Part shown: positions 44,012 through 52,695 of the stretch, piece after piece
How the letters are laid out: every line of letters starts with the position of its first letter
How positions within the stretch are numbered: position 1 is the stretch's first letter
From: an uncultured Collinsella sp.
Lineage (GTDB): Bacteria > Actinomycetota > Coriobacteriia > Coriobacteriales > Coriobacteriaceae
Assembly (NCBI GenBank): GCA_902497065.1
Contig: CABVDH010000002.1
Coordinates: 1-64,000, forward strand
DNA length: 64,000 nt
Reading direction: 5' to 3'
Notes under the pieces: generated by a model
Told to the model about the DNA's origin: nothing
Seen by the model: only the letters and a program-made list of their open reading frames with translations
Database searches by the model: none
Program-made: the position numbers and the translations under genes

Positions 44012-44902
44012 ATGGCATATCGTCTGGACATCAAGCGCATTCTATCGATGAACTTCTTTCACGACCTGCCCCAGATTATGTTGGGGTGCGCTCTGGCCGC
44101 TATTGCGACCGACCTGTTTTTGATTCCCAACGGCCTTGCTGCCGGTGGCGTTACGGGCCTTGCCACCATTATCCAGGCGGTCGGCGCATCGCGTGGCCTA
44201 TCGCTTCCCGTTGGTATTCAGACGATCGTGATGAACGCCTTGCTGTTGCTGGTCGTTATGCGCGAAGGTGGCATGTTCTACGTGGTGCAGACCGCGACGG
44301 GCTTTGTGCTGCTGGGCTTCTTTACCGATCTGTTCGCCCCGTTTGTAGCACCTCTGGCGGATGCGGACCTGATGCTCCCTGCCATGTGGGGCGGCATTAT
44401 AACGGGCATCGGTTACGGCATGGTGTTGCGCGCCGGCGCCAACACCGGCGGCTCGGACACGATTGGCCAAATCATCTCGCGTAACACCTCGCTGCCGGTG
44501 GGCTCGACCGTCATGGCGATCGATGTTGCCGTATGCGCGCTGTCGGCTCCGGTCTTTTCAATCGAAAACGCACTATATGCAGGCCTTTCGATGGTCATTA
44601 GCGGTTACGTGATCGATGCCGTGGTCGATGGTGGCAACAAACGCCGTATGGTACTCATCATCTCGGACAAGTTCCCTGATATCGCTGCCGATATCATGTA
44701 TGGCCTGGGTCGTGGTTGTACCAAGTTTAAGGCGACTGGCATGTATTCGGGTGCCGAGAAGCCGGTGATTATGGTCATCGTGAGCCGTCGAGAGCTCAAT
44801 ACCCTCAAGACGATCGTGCGCGAGCGCGATCCTCACGCCATTGTGACGGTCGCTGACGTTACGGAAGCCTTCGGCGAGGGATTCAAGGACATTAGCGCGT
44901 AG
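44012..44902 (+). CDS. YitT-family membrane protein (DUF161 + DUF2179)
   Basis: A 296-residue protein with about five N-terminal membrane helices (for example IMLGCALAAIATDLFLIP) and conserved glycines in GLAAGGVTGLA and GANTGGSDTIGQI. The C-terminal cytoplasmic DUF2179 domain spans about 215-290 (MVLIISDKFPDIAADI). The family is widespread in Gram-positive bacteria and its transported substrate is not established. GAGGGAGG precedes ATG 44012. It is flanked by a terminator on the left and lies alone. Confidence 0.9.
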   Translation: MAYRLDIKRILSMNFFHDLPQIMLGCALAAIATDLFLIPNGLAAGGVTGLATIIQAVGASRGLSLPVGIQTIVMNALLLLVVMREGGMFYVVQTATGFVLLGFFTDLFAPFVAPLADADLMLPAMWGGIITGIGYGMVLRAGANTGGSDTIGQIISRNTSLPVGSTVMAIDVAVCALSAPVFSIENALYAGLSMVISGYVIDAVVDGGNKRRMVLIISDKFPDIAADIMYGLGRGCTKFKATGMYSGAEKPVIMVIVSRRELNTLKTIVRERDPHAIVTVADVTEAFGEGFKDISA

Positions 44903-45109
44903 GGTCGACCGCGTTCCATCCAAAAGACGTTCACATTGATAAACCGTTTCATCAGCGGTTCTGCCTGCTAAATTGTTCAAATAATGATAAAAACTCTGGT
45001 AAAGCCATCAGTTTCCAGCATAATGAATGACGTACGTGCATTGCGGCTGTGTTGGGATTACCTTCGGTGCCGTGCGCATTTTGTCTAATGAGGATGAAAG
45101 GAAGGCACA

Positions 45110-45940
45110 ATGAGCGACGAAGAGCTCAAAAAGGTTGCCAACGAGGTAAGGAAGGGCATCGTCACCGGCGTGCACGCTGCCAAGTCCGGCCATCCGGGCG
45201 GTTCGCTTGGCGCTGCCGACATCATGACCTATCTGTACTTTGAGGAAATGAACGTCGACCCGGCCGACCCCCGCAAGGCCGACCGCGATCGCTTCGTGCT
45301 TTCCAAGGGCCATTGCGCTCCGGGCCTGTACGCCGTGCTCGCCGAGCGTGGGTTCTTCCCCAAGGAGGATCTCGAGACGCTGCGCCATATCGGCAGCCAC
45401 CTGCAGGGTCATCCCAACATGAACGACACCCCGGGCGTCGACATGTCCACCGGCTCGCTCGGCCAGGGCATCTCCGCCGCCGTGGGCATGGCCGTTGCCG
45501 CCAAGCACTGGGGCGACGACTATCGCACCTACGCCCTGCTGGGCGACGGCGAGAGCGAGGAGGGCCAGGTCTGGGAGGCCGCCATGTTTGCCGGCAACCA
45601 GCAGCTCGACAACCTCTGCGTGATCGTCGACCATAACGGCCTGCAGATCGACGGCCCCGTCGAGGAGGTCAACGACCCCATGCCGCTCGCCGACAAGTTC
45701 CGTGCCTTTAAGTTCCACGTGGTGGAGCTTGCCGACGGCAACGATTTCGACCAGATCCGCGCCGCCTTTGCCGAGGCTCGCGCTACCAAGGGCCAGCCGA
45801 CTGCCATTATCGCCGAGACCATGAAGGGCAAGGGCGTTTCCTTTATGGAGAACCAGGTGGGTTGGCACGGTAAGGCCCCCAACGATGAACAGTTTGAGCA
45901 GGCCATGGCAGAGCTCACGGCCGCCGGAGAGGAGCTCTAG
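45110..45940 (+). CDS. Transketolase, N-terminal subunit
   Basis: A 276-residue thiamine diphosphate-binding half of transketolase. The TPP motif is GDGESEEGQVWEA followed by the metal-binding VDHNGLQID. HPGGSLGAADI and SKGHCAPGLYA are family blocks. GAAAGGAAGG precedes the ATG. The C-terminal half is a separate gene starting 2 bases after the stop. Two-gene transketolases are common in Gram-positive anaerobes and archaea. Confidence 0.95.
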   Translation: MSDEELKKVANEVRKGIVTGVHAAKSGHPGGSLGAADIMTYLYFEEMNVDPADPRKADRDRFVLSKGHCAPGLYAVLAERGFFPKEDLETLRHIGSHLQGHPNMNDTPGVDMSTGSLGQGISAAVGMAVAAKHWGDDYRTYALLGDGESEEGQVWEAAMFAGNQQLDNLCVIVDHNGLQIDGPVEEVNDPMPLADKFRAFKFHVVELADGNDFDQIRAAFAEARATKGQPTAIIAETMKGKGVSFMENQVGWHGKAPNDEQFEQAMAELTAAGEEL

Positions 45941-45941
45941 G

Positions 45942-46883
45942 ATGGCAGACGTCAAGAAAATCGCCACGCGCGTAAGCTACGGCGAGGCCCTCGTCGAGCT
46001 CGCCAACGAGCACGATGACTTTGTGGTCCTCGACGCCGACCTGGCCGCCGCCACGCAGACCGGCAAGTTCAAGGCAGCCTGCCCCGACCGCTTCTTCGAT
46101 GTGGGCATCGCCGAGAGCAACCTGATGGGTGTTGCCGCCGGTATCGCAACCACCGGTCGCGTTGCCTTCGCGAGCAGCTTTGCCATGTTCGCTGCTGGCC
46201 GCGCCTTTGAGCAGGTCCGCAACTCCATCGGCTATCCGCACCTTAACGTTAAGATCGGTGCCACGCACGCCGGTATCTCGGTGGGCGAGGACGGCGCCAC
46301 GCACCAGTGCTGCGAGGATATCGCCCTGATGCGCGTCATCCCCGGCATGACCGTGATCGTTCCCGCCGACGACGTCGAGGCCCGCGCCGTGACGCGCGCC
46401 GCCTACGAGTGCGACGGCCCCGTGTACATGCGCTTCGCCCGTCTGGCCTCGCCGGTTGTCAACGACCCCGAGACCTACAAGTTCGAGGTGGGCAAGGGCA
46501 TCGTCATGCGCGAGGGCACCGACGTCACCATCATCGCCTGCGGCCTGATGGTCGGCGAGGCGCTCGAGGCCGCTGAGCAGCTTGCTGCCGAGGGCATCGA
46601 TGCCGAGGTCATCAACATGCACACCATCAAGCCCATCGATGCCGACCTGATCGTCAAGAGCGCCACCAAGACCGGCCACGTCGTGACCGTCGAGGAACAC
46701 TCTGTGATCGGTGGCCTGGGCAGCGCCGTTGCCGACGTCCTGTGCGAGCAGTGCCCGACGCCGCTCAAGAAGATCGGCGTCAACGACACCTTCGGTGAGT
46801 CCGGCCCGGGCGCCGAGCTCCTGCACAAGTACGGCCTGGACGCCGCCAACATCGTGGCGACCACCAAGGAGTTCTTGGCATAA
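45942..46883 (+). CDS. Transketolase, C-terminal subunit
   Basis: A 313-residue pyrimidine-binding and C-terminal domain half of transketolase. The DADLAAATQTGKF start and VGIAESNLMGVAAGIA (catalytic Glu) are conserved. The C-terminal domain begins near residue 185. It begins 2 bases after the N-subunit stop, with GGAGAGGAG inside the upstream gene, so the subunits are translationally coupled. Both serve the non-oxidative pentose phosphate pathway. Confidence 0.95.
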   Translation: MADVKKIATRVSYGEALVELANEHDDFVVLDADLAAATQTGKFKAACPDRFFDVGIAESNLMGVAAGIATTGRVAFASSFAMFAAGRAFEQVRNSIGYPHLNVKIGATHAGISVGEDGATHQCCEDIALMRVIPGMTVIVPADDVEARAVTRAAYECDGPVYMRFARLASPVVNDPETYKFEVGKGIVMREGTDVTIIACGLMVGEALEAAEQLAAEGIDAEVINMHTIKPIDADLIVKSATKTGHVVTVEEHSVIGGLGSAVADVLCEQCPTPLKKIGVNDTFGESGPGAELLHKYGLDAANIVATTKEFLA

Positions 46884-46953
46884 GGCAAGGCGGATCTCAA
46901 GGACTGCTTCGCCAGAACTATAAAACTGTTTCGCCAGTACTATGGAAACCCGG

Positions 46954-46986
46954 CAGGGGCGCTCTCTTGGAGTGCGCCCCTGTTTC
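46954..46986 (+). terminator. Intrinsic terminator after the transketolase operon
   Basis: CAGGGGCGC (46954-46962) pairs with GCGCCCCTG (46974-46982), followed by TTTC. The palindrome copy 3 starts immediately after. Confidence 0.85.
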
Positions 46987-47052
46987 AGTTGCGGTGAAAT
47001 AAGGACTGTTTTGCCAGCTTAAAGGCTCAACAGTCCCTATTTCACCGCAACT
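46987..47052. repeat. 66/67-bp intergenic palindrome, copy 3
   Basis: The ends AGTTGCGGTGAAATA and TATTTCACCGCAACT are perfect complements, with inner arms GGACTGTT and AACAGTCC. It follows the transketolase terminator directly. Confidence 0.88.
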
Positions 47053-47181
47053 TATGAAGACGCCCCTCAAGCACGGTCCCATCAGGGAAAAGGGCATATA
47101 TCGACAAAGCGCAATTCAGACCCTTCCAGCTTTGTATATGCAGCACCCCAAGATAAACGCAGCGACCCCTTAGTTATCGCA

Positions 47182-47304
47182 GGCCGGGCACAGGGTTACT
47201 CTCCAAATCTTTCCGCAGGACGGAGGAGCCCCCGCCGCGCGAAGCGCGCAGCGGGGGCTCCGACATGTCCGAGGACGATTTGGAGAGTAACCCTGTGTCC
47301 GGCC
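47182..47304. repeat. 123-bp nested inverted repeat upstream of ftsE
   Basis: The outer arms are 28 bases each (47182-47209 and 47277-47304) with one mismatch, and include GGGTTACTCTCCAAATC and GATTTGGAGAGTAACCC. Inside, GGAGCCCCCGC (47225-47235) pairs with GCGGGGGCTCC (47251-47261) around a GCGC-rich loop. No long T-run follows. It lies 105 bases before the ftsE start, within a 525-base gap without genes. Confidence 0.85.
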
Positions 47305-47408
47305 GACGGGATCCCTAAGCACGCCATGCTTCTTATGTGCAGCAAAGCTAATGCTGCTAAAATACAAAGCGCTCATGTAGTTTAAACGCACGACGATAAG
47401 GAGCACCA

Positions 47409-48629
47409 GTGGGTAACCACTTCCGTACCTCCGGTGCGGGCGATGATGCCCCCAAGACGCAGGCAGGCGTCCAGGGCAGTCGTTTCGCCACTCCGGATTC
47501 AGAGGGCCAGCCTGTTGCTCAGGCCCCCGCTCAGCCGGCAGATCAGGCACAGCCGGCATCCGATCCCTTTGCCTACAATCCAACCAGCGATGTCGCGCTT
47601 TCCGGCGCGGCGGGTTTTGAGCCCGTTCAGGCCGTGACCGCTCGCGTGGAGCAGCCTCAGGCTGGCGCCGCCACGCCGCAGCCTACCATGGCCGCTATTC
47701 CCGACCCCATGGCCCCTGCGACGCCGGCTCCTCAGCCTGCGCAGTCCGGTCTCTTTGCCGCTATTCCCGACCCCACGCAGCCTGCTGCCCCGGTGGTCGA
47801 GAGCGACCAGGCCGCCGAGGTCGCAAGCCTCGATAACGCGCTCAACAACCCCGATTTTACGTCGGTGTTTGCGCCCATCGATCCGCAGGCCAGCCGCAAG
47901 AAGATGGCCAAGCAGGCCGGTGTCGAGCCCGTCATCCTTATGGAGCATGTCACCAAGATCTATCCGGCACAGCCCAACAAGCCTGCACTCGACGACATCA
48001 ACATCGAGATCTATCCGGGCGAGTTCGTCTTCCTGGTCGGTCACTCCGGCTCGGGTAAGACCACGCTGCTGTCGACGCTCAACCGCGACGTCAAGCCGAC
48101 GAGCGGCCGCATCCTGGTTGCCGGTCAGGACCTCATGAAGATCAAGAACCGCAAGGTTCCGTTCCTGCGCCGCCAGATTGGCGCCGTGTTCCAGGACTTT
48201 AAGCTTCTGCCGCAAAAGACCGCCTACGAAAACGTGGCGTTTGCCCTGCAGTGCATCGGCAAGCCCAAGGGCGTCATTCGCAGCCAGGTGCCCGAGGTGC
48301 TGCGCCTGGTCGGTCTGGCCGATCAGATGGACTCGCTGCCCGACCAGCTTTCCGGTGGCGAGCAGCAGCGCGTTGCCGTCGCCCGTGCTATGGTCAACCG
48401 TCCGCCGCTGCTGATCTGCGACGAGCCCACGGGCAACCTCGACCCGGCGATCTCGCTGGGCATCATGAAACTGCTCGAGCGTATTAACCGCACCGGCACC
48501 ACCGTGATCGTCGCCACGCACGACCGCGAGATGGTCGATAGCATGCACCGTCGCGTGATCGCCCTCGAGGGCGGCCACGTCATCCGCGACCAGGAGAGGG
48601 GAGGTTACGGCAACTATGGCACCAACTAA
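47409..48629 (+). CDS. ftsE: Cell division ATP-binding protein FtsE with Pro/Ala-rich N-terminal extension
   Basis: A 406-residue protein, against about 230 for typical FtsE. The ABC domain starts near residue 172 (PVILMEHVTKIYPAQPN), with Walker A GHSGSGKTT (about 211), signature LSGGEQQR (about 315) and Walker B ICDEPTGNLD. The first 170 residues are rich in P, A, Q and S, contain two AAIPDP repeats, and have no membrane segment. FtsEX regulates septal peptidoglycan hydrolases. The start is GTG after AAGGAG. It overlaps ftsX by 14 bases. Confidence 0.94.
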   Translation: MGNHFRTSGAGDDAPKTQAGVQGSRFATPDSEGQPVAQAPAQPADQAQPASDPFAYNPTSDVALSGAAGFEPVQAVTARVEQPQAGAATPQPTMAAIPDPMAPATPAPQPAQSGLFAAIPDPTQPAAPVVESDQAAEVASLDNALNNPDFTSVFAPIDPQASRKKMAKQAGVEPVILMEHVTKIYPAQPNKPALDDINIEIYPGEFVFLVGHSGSGKTTLLSTLNRDVKPTSGRILVAGQDLMKIKNRKVPFLRRQIGAVFQDFKLLPQKTAYENVAFALQCIGKPKGVIRSQVPEVLRLVGLADQMDSLPDQLSGGEQQRVAVARAMVNRPPLLICDEPTGNLDPAISLGIMKLLERINRTGTTVIVATHDREMVDSMHRRVIALEGGHVIRDQERGGYGNYGTN

Positions 48630-49536
48630 CGTGGGCTACTCCTTCAAAGAGGCAATCAGCCACTTCTTCCGTAACTGGACTACCTCGCTCGGCGCCGTCA
48701 TCACGATCTTCCTTTCGCTGTTTATCATCGGCCTGTTCATCATGGGCTCTGCGATGCTGAACTCCGTGATCGGCACCGTCGAGGATCAGGTTGTCATCAA
48801 CGCGTTCATTAGTGATGACGCCGATCAGGCCGATGTTCAGGCTTTTGAGGCCGAGCTTAAGACGTGGAATAACGTCAAGTCCGTGACCTATAAGGACAAG
48901 GACGACGCGCTGGCCGAGTATACGAGCAAGATGTCGGGCAACGCCGACGCCACCATGAGCGCGCTCGATGGCCAGAACCCGCTGCCGGCTTCCTTCGCTA
49001 TTGAGATGGACGATCCGTCCAAGGTCGAGAGCACGGCAAAGAAGCTCAAGAAGGATGCCGATTTCCAGAAGATCGCGGATGACGGCGACGTCAACGCGAG
49101 CGTGCTGTACGGCCAGGAGGAAGTGAGCCGCCTGTTCCAGGTGACCAACTACATCCGCATCGCCGCCGTGGTGCTCGTTGGCCTTCTGACCTTTATCGCA
49201 TTCATCTTCATCAACAACACGATTCGCCTGTCCATCACGGCGCGTCGTCGTGAGATTGCGATTATGCGTCTGGTCGGCGCCAGCAACGGCTTCATTCGTG
49301 GCCCGTTTATCACCGAGGGCGTGCTGCAGGCCATTTTGGGCTCGCTGCTTTCCATCGGCGTTCTGGAGCTGCTGCGCAATCTGATGATTCCGCGTCTGCA
49401 GGAGAGCATCGGCTGGATGTCGTTTGCCCTGCCGATGCAGTACTACCTGGTGACCTATGCTGCGCTGATTCTGGTCGGCGTGATTATCGGTCTCTTTGGT
49501 TCTGCCATCGCCATGCGCCGCTACCTGCGCGTGTAG
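48616..49536 (+). CDS. ftsX: Cell division membrane protein FtsX
   Basis: A 306-residue permease-like protein with four membrane segments: one near residues 25-48, an extracellular domain of about 110 residues, then three at the C-terminal end. RREIAIMRLVGASNGFIR is the conserved cytoplasmic loop that couples to FtsE. The ATG lies inside the ftsE end, after GGGGAGG. It ends 24 bases before a terminator. Confidence 0.95.
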   Translation: MAPTNVGYSFKEAISHFFRNWTTSLGAVITIFLSLFIIGLFIMGSAMLNSVIGTVEDQVVINAFISDDADQADVQAFEAELKTWNNVKSVTYKDKDDALAEYTSKMSGNADATMSALDGQNPLPASFAIEMDDPSKVESTAKKLKKDADFQKIADDGDVNASVLYGQEEVSRLFQVTNYIRIAAVVLVGLLTFIAFIFINNTIRLSITARRREIAIMRLVGASNGFIRGPFITEGVLQAILGSLLSIGVLELLRNLMIPRLQESIGWMSFALPMQYYLVTYAALILVGVIIGLFGSAIAMRRYLRV

Positions 49537-49560
49537 GCATGCCTGGAATTCATCCCTTCC

Positions 49561-49594
49561 AACGGGTCGTCTCTTATGGGGCGGCCCGTTTTTT
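49561..49594 (+). terminator. Intrinsic terminator after ftsX
   Basis: AACGGG-T-CG pairs with CG-G-CCCGTT, followed by six T (49589-49594). Confidence 0.85.
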
Positions 49595-49616
49595 GATCCC
49601 TAGGGGACGGTAGGAT
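49595..49616 (+). repeat. Terminator-adjacent repeat GATCCCTAGGGGACGG, copy 2
   Basis: It differs at few positions from the copies at 33080 and 61799, and begins immediately after the T-run of the ftsX terminator. Confidence 0.65.
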
Positions 49617-49671
49617 GGCGAATCATTTGGGTAGACTCTTTGGAGTCGGCAATCGATAGTTAGGAGGCGCC

Positions 49672-51807
49672 ATGGGGCGCAATAACAAGCATAAGCGTGG
49701 AGCTCGCAATAAGCGCGGGCCGGTGCGCAGCGAACGCCGTCCGAGCCTGACCGGGCGCGTGCAGCTCCATGAGCACAGTGCCTATGTCATAACCGAGAAT
49801 GGCGACTACAAGGTCATGGGCCGTGGCAAGCGCGAGATTATGGATGGCGATACCGTTGCCGTGAGCATTAAGAACAGCCCGCACGGTGAGCGGCGCGCCG
49901 TGATCGAAGGCGTGGTTGAGCGCGCAGCCATAAGCGTGGTGGGTACGTACCAGACCGCCGGTCCGCTCGGTGTGATCGAGCCGCTCGATTCGCGTCTGAA
50001 GGCTGACTTCTTCATTCTGCCTGAGGATACCTCGGCGGATCGTCTGGGCGTTCACCCGGGTGATGCTGTTGTCGCGCGCATTTTGACCTACCCGACGCGC
50101 CTGGAATCGGGCGCTGTGACGATCGAACGCCGCATTGGCGGAGATGACGCGCCCGATTTGGGCGTTCAATATGTGATGGCGCGTTACGGCTATACCGATA
50201 GCTATCCCGAGGCCGCGCTGGACGAGGCCGAGGGGCTTTCGCTCGATGTGTCCGCGGCGCTTAAGGACCCGCTCCGCCGCGATCTGCGCGACCGCTTTGT
50301 CATCACGATCGACCCGGTCGACGCACGCGACTTTGACGATGCCGTTTCGCTGGAGCGCACGCCCGAGGGTGGCTACAAGCTGGGTGTGCATATCGCCGAC
50401 GTTTCACACTATGTGGCTTGGGACGGGCATATCGATCTTGAGGCTCGCCATCGTACGACATCGGTGTATCTGGCCGATCGCGTGCTTCCCATGCTGCCCG
50501 AACGCCTGTCCAATGACCTGTGCTCGCTTCGCCCTGACGAGGACCGTCTTGCGTTTACCGTTGACATTGAGCTCGATGCACAGGGTCGCGTGCGGCATTA
50601 CGATCCGTACCCCAGCGTGATTCGCTCGCGTGTGCGTATGGACTATGACGGCGCCGAGGCGCTGCTGGTGCGTGCCGGCGCGGTTGAGTATTCGGTGCTG
50701 GAGGGTGCAGCCGAGGATGTTGCGGCTGCCGAGACCTCGCGCGAGGAAGCGCTTGAGCGCGGTCTTGCGTGCGAGGAGGCCGCCCGCGGCTACAACGTCG
50801 ACCTCGGCGATTTCTTTGTCGCCGCTAACGAACTCGCCGAACTCCGCCGTCGTATCCGTCGCGCCCGCGGCTCGGTCGATTTTGACACGGCCGAGATTCG
50901 TGCTCTGTTGGATGAGGACGGAGTGCCCGTGCAGATTGTGGCGCGTGAGCGTTCGTGTGCCACGTCGCTTATCGAGGAAGCTATGCTGCTCGCCAACGAG
51001 TGCGTTGCAGAGTGGCTGGCAGACCGTGATATCGAGGCCTGCTATCGCGTGCATGAGGATCCGAGCCCCGATAGCCTGCACGGTGCCGCCGTTGCGCTGG
51101 CGCAGCTAGGCATCATCGACGATCGCCGTGCGGCTGGTATTGCCCTGGGAAGTCCCGATGAGCTGCAGGCTGCGGTTGACGCCGCGGCCGGCACGGCTAA
51201 CGCTCCGCTCGTCAACACGTTGCTCTTGCGCAGTATGCAGCGCGCGCTGTACAAGCCACGCAACGAGGGCCACTTTGCGCTTGCCGCGCCGTGCTATTGC
51301 CACTTCACGAGTCCCATTCGCCGCTATCCCGACCTGGTGGTGCATCGCGTACTCAAGCTGCAGCTGGCCTACGAGCAGCTGGGCGGCAAGGACGCCTTGG
51401 TGCGCACGCCCCGGCTCATCGGTAAAGGTCGCGAGTCCCTGCCGCGCATTCTGCCGCAGATCTGCCGCGCATGCAGCGATGCCGAGCGCGCGGCAGATGC
51501 CGCCAGCCATGCGACGCAAAAGATCAAGATTGCCCAGTACTATGAGGACCGTCTGGGCGAGCGCTATGCCGGAACCGTCTCGTGGGTTAGCAGCATGGGC
51601 CTTTTTGTGCGCTTGGACCTAACGCAGGTCGAAGGTTTGGTTTCGATCAAGAGTCTGGGCAACGAGTGGTTCGAGTTCGACGAGGACGCGCTCACGCTCA
51701 CAGGTGCCGACACGGGCACCCGTTACGAGCTGGGGCAGCGCGTGATTGTCGAGGTCTCGCGCGTCAATACCACGCGTGGGCACTTGGACTTTAAGCTTAT
51801 CCATTAG
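49672..51807 (+). CDS. rnr: Ribonuclease R (RNB-family exoribonuclease)
   Basis: A 711-residue 3'-5' exoribonuclease. A basic N-terminus (NNKHKRGARNKRG) leads to OB/cold-shock domains. The RNB catalytic domain starts near residue 205, with DPVDARDFDDAVSL carrying the metal-binding Asp cluster and ADVSHYV following. A C-terminal S1 domain ends the protein (SWVSSMGLFVRLDLTQVEG). TAGGAGG precedes the ATG. It degrades structured RNA and works with tmRNA; smpB lies 9 kb away. Confidence 0.95.
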   Translation: MGRNNKHKRGARNKRGPVRSERRPSLTGRVQLHEHSAYVITENGDYKVMGRGKREIMDGDTVAVSIKNSPHGERRAVIEGVVERAAISVVGTYQTAGPLGVIEPLDSRLKADFFILPEDTSADRLGVHPGDAVVARILTYPTRLESGAVTIERRIGGDDAPDLGVQYVMARYGYTDSYPEAALDEAEGLSLDVSAALKDPLRRDLRDRFVITIDPVDARDFDDAVSLERTPEGGYKLGVHIADVSHYVAWDGHIDLEARHRTTSVYLADRVLPMLPERLSNDLCSLRPDEDRLAFTVDIELDAQGRVRHYDPYPSVIRSRVRMDYDGAEALLVRAGAVEYSVLEGAAEDVAAAETSREEALERGLACEEAARGYNVDLGDFFVAANELAELRRRIRRARGSVDFDTAEIRALLDEDGVPVQIVARERSCATSLIEEAMLLANECVAEWLADRDIEACYRVHEDPSPDSLHGAAVALAQLGIIDDRRAAGIALGSPDELQAAVDAAAGTANAPLVNTLLLRSMQRALYKPRNEGHFALAAPCYCHFTSPIRRYPDLVVHRVLKLQLAYEQLGGKDALVRTPRLIGKGRESLPRILPQICRACSDAERAADAASHATQKIKIAQYYEDRLGERYAGTVSWVSSMGLFVRLDLTQVEGLVSIKSLGNEWFEFDEDALTLTGADTGTRYELGQRVIVEVSRVNTTRGHLDFKLIH

Positions 51808-51926
51808 CCAAATCCCGACTCATGGTGGGGGAGCGGAGGGCGGCCTTTCGAGACCGTCCTTCGCATTTGAATCGTGGCTACCTTGCCGTCTACTCGGCCG
51901 CCCGCTTACCTGCTATTTGAGAGGTA

Positions 51927-51965
51927 AAACCTACCAAAATAAACCTGTCCCTTTTTGGCAGGTTT
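51927..51965. repeat. Repeat with core GTCCCTTTTTGGCAGGTT, copy 2
   Basis: AAACCTACCAAAA (51927-51939) pairs imperfectly with TTTTTGGCAGGTTT (51952-51965). The 18-base core at 51947-51964 is identical to 39742-39759, in the same orientation. It ends 20 bases before the serine recombinase ATG. Confidence 0.75.
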
Positions 51966-51984
51966 ACAAGAAAGCGGGGATGAG

Positions 51985-52590
51985 ATGGCGACGGTGTACG
52001 GTTATGCGCGGGTGAGTTCGCGCGATCAGAACCTTAATCGGCAGCTGGATGCGCTGGGCGCCTATGGCGTGGGCTCGGCGAATATTTATGCCGACCATGC
52101 GAGCGGCAAGGACTTCGATCGACCGCGTTATCGCGAGCTGCTGCACGTCCTGGGAGACGGGGACGTACTGGTGGTGCTTTCTATCGACCGACTTGGCCGT
52201 AATTACTCCGAGATTCTTGAGGAATGGCGACGCATTACCAAGGAGCTCGGGGTTGCCATTGTGGTGTTGGACATGCCATTGCTTGACACGCGCGCTAGGG
52301 CCAGCGGCGCGCCGGATGTGACCAACGTCCTGATTGCCGATATTGTGCTGCAACTGCTGAGCTACGTGGCGCAGGTAGAGCGCGAGAATATCCATCGGCG
52401 CCAAGCGGAGGGGATTGCAGCGGCGCGGGCGCGAGGGGTCCGTTTCGGTCGACCTCGCAAGCCATGCCCTCCTCAGTTTGAGCTGGTGCGCGATAGCTAT
52501 GAGGCAGGCGATATTACCCGCAGCCAGGCAGCAAAGTGCCTGGGCGTGTGCGTGGGGACGTTCGATCGCTGGATGCGCGAGGCGGGGTAG
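51985..52590 (+). CDS. Serine recombinase (resolvase/invertase family)
   Basis: A 201-residue recombinase. The N-terminal domain starts VYGYARVSSRDQNLNRQLD, with R9 and the nucleophile S11; LSIDRLGRNYSE holds further active-site Arg. The long helix (YVAQVERENIHRRQAEGIAAA) leads to a C-terminal helix-turn-helix (SQAAKCLGVCVGTFDRWM). It is in the Hin/Pin/Tn3 resolvase size class. GGGGATGAG precedes ATG 51985. No transposase or flanking target sites could be assigned. A repeat hairpin lies immediately upstream. Confidence 0.92.
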   Translation: MATVYGYARVSSRDQNLNRQLDALGAYGVGSANIYADHASGKDFDRPRYRELLHVLGDGDVLVVLSIDRLGRNYSEILEEWRRITKELGVAIVVLDMPLLDTRARASGAPDVTNVLIADIVLQLLSYVAQVERENIHRRQAEGIAAARARGVRFGRPRKPCPPQFELVRDSYEAGDITRSQAAKCLGVCVGTFDRWMREAG

Positions 52591-52695
52591 GGGGTTTGCG
52601 TCGCTTTGTCGCTTCCTGTTGCGATTCAAATTTTGATACGGTGACGATGCCATTTGGGGCTACACTCGCTGATATTCAAAAAAGGAGGTTGGCCC

